The notes beneath the pieces are model-generated. The model ran no database searches. It was not told the origin of the DNA and saw nothing but the letters and a program-made list of their open reading frames with translations. DNA of 20,987 nt from Elysia marginata (lineage: Eukaryota; Mollusca; Gastropoda; Plakobranchidae): contig BMAT01000365.1 in NCBI GenBank assembly GCA_019649035.1, positions 49,467 through 70,453 of the forward strand, read 5' to 3'. Positions 7,761 to 20,987 of this stretch are shown in pieces; within the stretch, counting starts at the first letter, position 1, and each line of letters opens with the position of its first letter. The translations under genes and the position numbers were made by a program.

Positions 7761-9600
7761 TCTATGTGGTCGCCCTATGAATGGATAGGCTAATTTACTC
7801 GTCTCTTTCATTTCTAGTGTATAATATGACTGAGCAGAAGGCCTACTGAATCATGTGTTTACATTATTTTGTGACAATAAATTACATGTACTTCTTTATT
7901 AGAGTTAAGATGTATGCAACCGCCAGGTGTAAGATAATGAGTGCATTTTAAAGGCGTAGCATTCTGAGCATCTAGGCTAAAGTTAGAATAGCACTAAAGG
8001 ATATTATTTAATTGACAACACCAAAGAGCTTCAACACATACTATTAACTGAATTACATGGATATGCTTTATACTCAGTTATGCCACAAAGCTTATACAAA
8101 GATAACAAATAGACACACCTATAATTCCAAGTAAAGACCGGATAAAGCAATGCCATATCAGGCTGTGTGCCGTGTGTGATGTAGAACATGAAACTTCAAG
8201 TTTTATCTACTCCCTGAATCATACCACGCATTCAGTTCTAGAGCAAAGAGGGTCTCAATAATTCTTGCAAATCAGCAAACGAACAAATAAACAACGAAAA
8301 GAAACCTGGAGGAACAAAATAAATGCAAGTACCGTAGTCCGAATTTTAACACAAAGATAAAAATCCAAGGAACGTGTTGTACAGCAGGCATCTTAATTTC
8401 CGATGGATAAACGTTGGTCAGTAGACACAAAAAAAAGCGGTTATGTTTGTTATTTCAAAATGTATACTCACTTTGGTGCGACAAGGTTAAGAACATGTTG
8501 AAAAATTGGAACAAGCGCCTCCCCCTCCCCCCATCTATGCCCATGGTCCTCAGTTTATGAACTACCGTCACTTTTAACCTGCTCTCAATTTTTTCCCTCC
8601 ACCCACCGAGTGAGGGGCTTTAAAATCAGTTGGGAGATCATAGAAAAACTGATCATCATTCTATTATTTTTGGAGAACATTTTTATTTTCTGGTTATTCA
8701 AACTCACAAGAAAAAAAAGTTATGCTTTAACTCAGAACTCAAACACAGCTGTCATTTGGGAGATCGACAGCCTCATGCCGAAAGTTAACTTACTTTTTAG
8801 AGTTAACAGTGAAAACTACACATGAAGTTATGAAGATAAGTCCATCTTTTACTTAATTATAAAAAAAACACCTAGATCGGAAACATCATTATAAATTATA
8901 ACCTTTATCGGTAGACAAAACTACCTGATATCTTTTATTTCCTGGGAGCTAGACACTGAGTAATGTAATCTTATAACGGTAATTCATGACCCACGTAGCC
9001 AATAGGAAGTTCAAAAAGCACACACAGGCGATACTTAAACCAACACAAAACAGCCAGTTCGAGCATACCATCAGATAAAAGAGGTTTGTAAGAAAAAAAA
9101 AGTCAGAGAAACAGCGATGATAATTTTGTTTAATTTTTGCTCTCGCAAAAGTCAAAGCGCTCGGGAAGATGGGTGCAATAAATCGCACTCTTCGCTGATC
9201 GAAAACGGTGTTCTAATTTAACAGTAATGTTGTCTGACTCACTTATCTCTTAACCGAAATAAGTAATTGAAATGGGACTTGCTAAACCAAATTTGTTCTT
9301 TTTGTTTCAGCCAAGGTTCATATTTCAAGTACAGTACGCAGTCTAGGCTCATATCACTTCAGGCCGTGAGAAACCCGTGCAATAGTTTGAGTTGAAAGCG
9401 CAAACCTAAAGGGAAAAAATGATCTACGCCTTTTAGTCCTTAAAGCGTACATGAAACAGGCAATTAATTAAAATTGTATACGCTTTTTTGTTTCCACAAT
9501 TACTGTTGTCTCTTAATTCCTGACTTTTATGATTTAAACAAAAAATCTAGAAATCCCAAAATATAGGCAATAATAGGCTCTAGGCTACATGTTCATTGCC

Positions 9601-9979
9601 TAGGCCTCTACTTATGTGCAAAACGTCACCATTTTTGTGCTAAACGTCACAAGTTCTTGCCCTGGAATATTATTGTGCGAATTTCCCGGCATGCCCCGAT
9701 AACCCCACCCAGCGCTGTCAGATTTGTGTGTGTGCTGGCTGCTATCGCTAGCAGCACTGTGTCTTGGCCTAATGTCGGCACCGACTGCCAGATCCATATC
9801 AACTTCATGTTTTACTGTGTGAATTTCACGAAGGGCCAGCCCCCCTGTGCCCTATAGCTCTAGCTAAGGCTAGAGTTAGCGGATATTTTAGTTAATTTCG
9901 TGAAGTTTAATGTCGGAAAGACTGTTTGTGGTTAGATTGTTGCATCAAACTGGCAAAACTAGCGTCTGTTGTTGACAGC
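9601..9979 (+). promoter_or_regulatory. Presumed promoter and 5' leader of the Galpha-s gene
   Basis: The 380 bases before the start codon are less AT-rich than the flanks and contain no TATA box I can place. Two CRE half-sites (CGTCA) sit at 9624-9628 and 9645-9649 in the same orientation inside near-identical words (GTGCAAAACGTCACC and GTGCTAAACGTCACA). Their 21-bp spacing is two helical turns. A perfect 7-bp-stem hairpin (GCTGCTA/TAGCAGC) lies at 9738-9755. The transcription start and any non-coding exon cannot be located from sequence, so this is positional inference. Confidence 0.4.
9910..9975 (+). CDS. Upstream open reading frame, 21 codons
   Basis: ATG at 9910 opens a 21-codon frame ending with TGA at 9973-9975, four bases before the Galpha-s start codon and out of frame with it. 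Its start context is weak (T at -3, T at +4), whereas the main start has A at -3 and G at +4. If this part is in the mature leader, the uORF could be bypassed by leaky scanning or reduce translation. Transcription through 9910 is assumed, not shown. Confidence 0.35.
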   Translation: MSERLFVVRLLHQTGKTSVCC

Positions 9980-16175
<6,196 letters not shown>

Positions 16176-16759
16176 GTAAGTACTTTTCTTTTAAGTTCTG
16201 AAATGTCTCTTAATCTTAAGTTTGCACACAACAACTGGACCAGGCGTAAACTAGGTTTAAACATCCTCTTTCGTTTTGACAGTGTGTCTCCCATTGTGCA
16301 ATGCTTTTATAATTCTGGTCTAAATTAATCTTGCAGTGTTGGATTGAAATCACTCCTTGTAGGCCTACCCAAGCTAGCTTCTGATTCATTCTTTATTATT
16401 CTTTTCTAAGCTTAAATTGACCTTAATATAAATAATGTTTTGATACCCACAATTTTGAATCTAAAAGTAATGCAAAATTTTATCTCAATTTCGAGCCTAG
16501 GTCAATCTAGATGAGATTTCCCTTGTTTAGTTAGTACTTGAGTCAGTTGAGATCGTGATTTAGGCAAAAATAAGCATAATCTAGATCCATGTATAACTAA
16601 TCTACTATCTAGTTTAGGTTATAATTATATATCTTTTGATCTCTCACTTGAATTAGCTTTCTTCAGGTCTAGTCTAGATCTACTTAGTAGGATCCTAGGA
16701 TCTGAATTAGAATTAAATCTAGATCTAGGTCAGTTATAGGCTCTATGTCTAATTTAGTA

Positions 16760-17424
16760 CAGTGGAATCCGGATAATGTCAACACCTCATGACCGAAAAA
16801 AAGTGTTGACTTTAAGCAAGGTTGATTTTATCCAATTTCATGGGGGGAGGAGGGTGCAACATATTACAATGTGTAAGAACTAGATAAATTCAATGAGCGC
16901 AGCAAACTGGTACTCTGAGAAATGATGAAGGCCAGCTTAGCCTAGATGTAGACACAGGAATGGAATGCGTAGGTGTGCACATGAACACTGTGTTCGCACT
17001 GGTTTGGCAAGGCGGGGAGGAGTGGGAGAACCTTCGGTGAACTGCACCAATCAGCATCTGTCACTGTCTTCTGTCCAGCTGTACTAAACCCTCCCCCTCT
17101 GCCCCCACTAGCCAGTTGGCCCAGACAGGTGGGCGAGCGCTGCACGCAGTGTCTTGAATCATGATTGGAAACAAAGAGCGCCCACCCACCCACCTCCGCT
17201 ATTTCTCTTTGTCTCTCCCAAGACCCATCTGGGGGTCTCTCTTTATCTTTCAAATTGACCTCGAGGTGTTGACTTTAAGCGAAAATGGGTCCGAGGCTGT
17301 TGACTTAAAGTTAATGCGAAATAATGTTACTTAAATAAAGAAGGATAAAAACAGGACCGTTGCAAAGTGTTGACTTTAACCGAGAGTTGACTTCAAGCGA
17401 GTTGACTTCTCGCGGATTCCACTG
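16760..17424. mobile_element. pogo/Tigger-like (Tc1/mariner superfamily) non-autonomous element, 665 bp
   Basis: The terminal inverted repeats begin with CAGTGGAATCCG on both sides. The first 12 bp are identical, and 19 of 24 bp match when GTCAAC at positions 19-24 is included. TA flanks both ends (16758-16759 and 17425-17426), the target duplication of this superfamily. Subterminal copies of GTTGACTTTAAGC and variants occur near both ends (about 16803, 17268, 17299, 17369, 17386, 17401). The centre (16930-17250) is GC-rich compared with the intron. The minus-strand frame there (16942-17253) does not look like a transposase, so the element is probably non-autonomous. Assignment to pogo/Tigger rests on the end sequence and the TA duplication. 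Confidence 0.8.
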
Positions 17425-18503
17425 TACATGTATATATATCAAGAATGTATATAGATCTAGGTCTAGTTCTGTTGGCAGTCAGACTTAAGTGTCTCTGGTG
17501 CCATTTCAAGTGCAGCTTTATTTTTTGGCTTGATAGCTGCAGAGCAATTTTTTTGCAAAATTTGTTTTTGAAATATATTACTATAGATCTCTTTAAGTCT
17601 AATGAAAACTTTTGTAGATAGTCAGAATAATACTTTTAACCGTTAATTCTTTTCAAAGGTATTGTGTTTTTCGCATTTTCTAAAATAGGTCTAGCTATTT
17701 TTTTCTAAACTGGAAATTTGCTTTTTATTTAAAATTTTTATCCGGATGATAAAATAAAAAGATGTGCCCGTTTAAAAAAAATTGAATTACAGAATAGTAC
17801 TAGTAGGTTCATTTTTATAAAAATTAAAATATTTAGTACCTACTTTAAAAATGACTATATATGGCTTACTTTTTGGGTGTATCCTGGTCTGTTAAACAGA
17901 TATACTTATAGTAAAAAAGTCTCGCACTGTGTTGAACGGTGTATCAGCCATTTACATCCCTGTTGTAGTAATGCGGTGAAAGCACATCTTGTCTCTAATA
18001 ACGGGATATACCCCATTTTAGCCCATTTAGTGTAGAAATAGAACACCCAATTTTTCATTTTTTTAGTTTAATATTCTTTTTAATAAAATTGAAGTGATTT
18101 TACTCCCAAGCTTTAAGGTGCCCAGTAATGCCTTGGCTATCATGGGTTACCTAAGATTTCTTGGAAATTCTATTTATAGATCTTAGTGTACCATGGGGCA
18201 TGATTGGCTGCAAGTTGGCAATTGTAGCCCAGCCTACCGACTGGATACACTATGTATAATCTTTGTCACTCTGACCACGGTATAGATTTTGAGTATGTAA
18301 ACAAATGGATTCGAGATCTAGGTTTACATCTACAACCAGTACTTAAGTTGGGTTTAGAAGAAAGTGAATGCAACTTGGGATCTAGATCTAGGATTTAACT
18401 AGCTTGTAAAGTAGGATGACTTTTTGAAGTTAATCTAGACATATCTTGCAGCAGTGGAAAAGTGAGTAGAAAAACAAGTCTAAGGTTTTCTCAAGATTTC
18501 TTT

Positions 18504-18525
18504 CCTATATATATATATATATAGG
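18504..18525. repeat. TA-repeat perfect palindrome
   Basis: A (TA)9 run bounded by CC and GG forms a perfect 22-bp palindrome. It is probably a microsatellite with no specific role. Confidence 0.8.
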
Positions 18526-19005
18526 TACATGTAGATATATAAAGATGTAGCCTAATTTAAGAGCCAAGATCTAGATAGTGATAACATGGCAAGCTCTAGA
18601 CATCAAAACTGGATTCAGAGATAATGTTCTTTATTTTCTTTATATACCTGTGCATTATATTGATAGACTTTTTTTTGTTGTTGTTGTGTACATTTATTTA
18701 TCAAACTTTTTAGACTTTTTTTTACAATATAACAATTAACATAGAAGTTATTATGTAGGTCATGGTATGAATAAACTAATGGTGTGAATGTAAAGCATAT
18801 AGAGTAACAAAATAATGCGGTGGTTTTGCTCTAAATAAAATGTTTTTTAATAAGTTTTATATATTATTATTATTAAACAGTAATCAGATTTTTAAAATCC
18901 TGAATACCAATTTTTTTTTTTAATCTAAGGGAGTTGCGGGTCTGCCATAGCCTGGGACAAAAATTCACATACATTAGTATAGATTGATAAATCTATTTCA
19001 GTTAG

Positions 19006-19023
19006 TTTTTTTTTTTTTTTTTT
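19006..19023. repeat. Poly(T) run, 18 bases
   Basis: An uninterrupted T18 lies within intron 5. It could be the poly(A) end of an old minus-strand retrotransposon copy, but nothing recognisable lies beside it. Confidence 0.7.
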
Positions 19024-20987
19024 AAATTTAGTAATAGTGGAATTAAATTATTTTAGCAGCTCTGAGAATCCCTGTGTTTAAGAAATCATAGGGATACTTC
19101 TTAGGCTTAATTGCTGCAAATTAGCCCCCTTTTAAAAAAAAATTCTTCCTGGAGAAGAAGAAAAAATACCACTGCTTATACCTACATATACCTACATGAA
19201 GATTTAGCTCTAAAACCTTGTTATTATTTTTATCTTTGACATACTGTCGAGGCTTGAGCCTCATTGTTAAGAGCACAAACTCAAGCAGTCAGACATGCAT
19301 GTACATTTATATTCTTTAAGCTTAATGCATAAAGTGGAAACCTCATTGTAATCTCTCAGGGATAGAAAAGATTTTAAAATGACACTTGCAACATGTTGGA
19401 GGGTAGAATCTTCAATGTGATGAAGACTTTAAAGCTTACTGCAGAAGTGCCAAATGGAGTCTACAAGCTTAACTAAAATTTCTTTAGAAAGGATATCTTT
19501 TTCTCTAATATTTTGTTAGCTAAAGTGCATAGAATTTCGTGAAGTAAGCATTCAAAACCAAATTTCAGATCAATATAACAGCATAACCCTTTTAACTAAG
19601 GCATTTTCCCATTCATCAAATTTCCATTTTGTCGTTCCATAAACTTTTCAGTAATAGGCCCTCTATAGATAGGGAAGTTATATACTGATTGGTTTGCATC
19701 TGGATGGAGACAGTTTACATTAAAGATGAATCTACGTTAATTTATTATGTTTTATATTTTAAGAAACAGCAAATCATTGTTATGTGACTAACAAAAGGAT
19801 TATTTTTGCATAGGAAGTTGATGAGAAATTTATTATAGAACTCGAAGATGAGGATGCAAGTTACGCGTTTTTGTGTCAATAGTATTTATAACTTATGGCC
19901 ATGAAGAATTGACTAAGGAGGTTTTTTTGTTTACTTAATCATTTCACGGTTGAAAATCCAGTATGATGGTTCATATGGTAAATGTTCTGGCCGGACAATA
20001 AGAGCTTAGATTGTGACAGTTGAAGCATACTATAATTCTTGTAATGTCCTAATTCAGATGTGTTGAAGTTAAAATAGTATTTACAACTGCAGCCGTTTTG
20101 TTTTATAAAATTGAGATAATGATGAGGAAAACATGGACAATGTTGCAGTTACAAAATTCATTGTTCGGAGATATGCCCTATAAAAAGAGTTTTGAATTTT
20201 CAACATAAATATAATAATTTTTAGTGTGGGGACATTTGAATATTAATGATAGGAAAAGTAAATTAATATTTGATATGCCCATAGGACAATTTATATTTGC
20301 AAGGTCATAAAAAAACCTATATTTGGAGGCTTGCTGTAAGATTACATGGACTTGACGCCCAAGATTAAGAATTATTCATAATCTGGATTTAATTCCAGCT
20401 GTAAGAGTTGAAGGAGAAGATAAGGATTTCAAATGCATGGGTACCAGTGCTGGACAAAAAAAAAACCAAAAACAACAAAGGACGAAGCGGCACCAACCTG
20501 CAGAGATCTAGATCTATTACACCAGCGGAAGAACTAGAAAATCAAGGTCAGAGAGAAAGTCTAATGAGTCAGCACTGACAGATGCTTTTAAGTCTTGAGA
20601 AATCCCCATTTAAAACTATTACTTGGAGGCACTGAGAACTGTTAGTATCTCAGTATGTATTGCTGGCACTAGATTTAGAGATTGTGTTCAATAGTTTTTA
20701 TGAGGCCAGAGGCCAATTTACAACCACGTTCAATCACCAAGTAAAACCGTCAAGTTCAGTCACAAATAAGACATACATGCACAAAAAAAAAACCCAAAAC
20801 AAACGCAAACATTATATAAGGTGTGAGACTAACACAACACCCCCCCCCTTCTCCCCATACATAATCTTAAGTTCTATATTCCGTCTTTAACCAACCTACA
20901 TCCACCCACTTCCCACACCCTTCTATCCAAAATCCCTTCATCTCTGCTCTCCGTCACTTTAGAACACGTAGCTTTTACTACAAAATT

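Larger units (their letters stand above)
6248..9600. other. Long intergenic stretch, no gene recognised
   Basis: Short open frames occur on both strands (for example 6491-6688 and 8610-8825), but none resembles a protein family, and their composition is that of AT-rich non-coding DNA. Local features are a 9-bp-stem hairpin at 6686-6715, a pyrimidine-rich plus strand at about 7236-7400, a CpG-rich patch at about 7612-7760, and a C/T-only tract at about 8519-8532. I see no splice-bounded exon of a known gene. Confidence 0.45.
16176..20987 (+). other. Galpha-s intron 5 (start), extending past the window
   Basis: At least 4.8 kb lie after the phase-2 donor with no further Gs exon seen. It holds the pogo-like element (16760-17424), many AGATCTAG/CTAG words (16494-16730, 17450-17470, 18314-18391, 18568-18600, 20504-20516), a TA palindrome (18504-18525), an 18-T run (19006-19023), and strand-asymmetric pyrimidine- and A-rich sequence after 20750. 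If the gene ended or changed course inside the window I could not tell from sequence alone. Confidence 0.6.

Noticed and set aside
8610-8825. Plus-strand open frame of 71 codons with a hydrophobic segment
   Set aside because: It could be read as a small membrane protein, but there is no other support, and AT-rich DNA yields such frames by chance.
9612-9857. Opposite open frames in the Galpha-s leader
   Set aside because: The more balanced base composition of the leader lowers stop frequency. The plus frame lacks an ATG at its start, and neither frame resembles a protein.
16942-17253. Minus-strand frame of 103 codons in the pogo-like element
   Set aside because: It has no DDE/DDD or CENP-B-like motif. 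It is a GC-rich segment with few stops by chance.

Overview
The window is animal nuclear DNA. It is AT-rich, and its one recognisable host gene is split by GT-AG introns. Most of the rest is decayed transposable elements of animal type (LINE, PIF/Harbinger, Mutator-like, Tc1/mariner-like MITE, pogo-like element, tRNA-derived SINE). The Galpha-s protein is of the short invertebrate type. That fits a lophotrochozoan, plausibly a mollusc, but the species cannot be named from the sequence alone.

Left part (1 to about 2,600): a nest of decayed elements. A plus-strand LINE reverse-transcriptase tail (231-978) is followed by a PIF/Harbinger deletion derivative (about 984-1577). That derivative keeps only the facing N-termini of its two genes, a transposase and a MADF-domain protein. 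Next come extra copies of the terminal-repeat motif, a TA microsatellite, and a minus-strand LINE endonuclease relic (about 1819-2600). Positions 2,600-3,870 hold nothing I recognise.

Middle part (3,880-6,250): a Mutator-like (MULE) transposon about 2.2 kb long. Its minus-strand transposase pseudogene has a FLYWCH zinc finger, a recognisable D-D-E core and CxxH-type motif, one stop and at least one frameshift. The element is flanked by inverted clusters of a 17-bp unit (TGTGGGCCGAAAACGAG). A 175-bp Tc1/mariner-like MITE sits inside it. From 6,250 to about 9,600 I see no gene, only small hairpins, a CpG-rich patch and pyrimidine-rich tracts.

Right part (about 9,600 to the end): the 5' half of a gene for the stimulatory G-protein alpha subunit (Galpha-s) on the plus strand. 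Five coding exons (9980-10109, 10231-10303, 10516-10570, 12583-12702, 16078-16175) encode 158 complete residues plus two bases of a Tyr codon. The rest of the protein (switch regions, NKxD, C-terminus) lies beyond the right edge. The presumed leader carries two CRE half-sites 21 bp apart and a 21-codon upstream ORF ending just before the start codon. Introns 4 and 5 contain a SINE with target-site duplication, a perfect full CRE, a pogo/Tigger-like 665-bp element, and a striking density of AGATCTAG/CTAG-type words.

I see no operon-like or obviously new multi-gene system. The most noteworthy items are the Harbinger two-gene deletion derivative, the MULE with iterated end repeats and a nested MITE, and the possible cAMP-feedback architecture of the Galpha-s locus.
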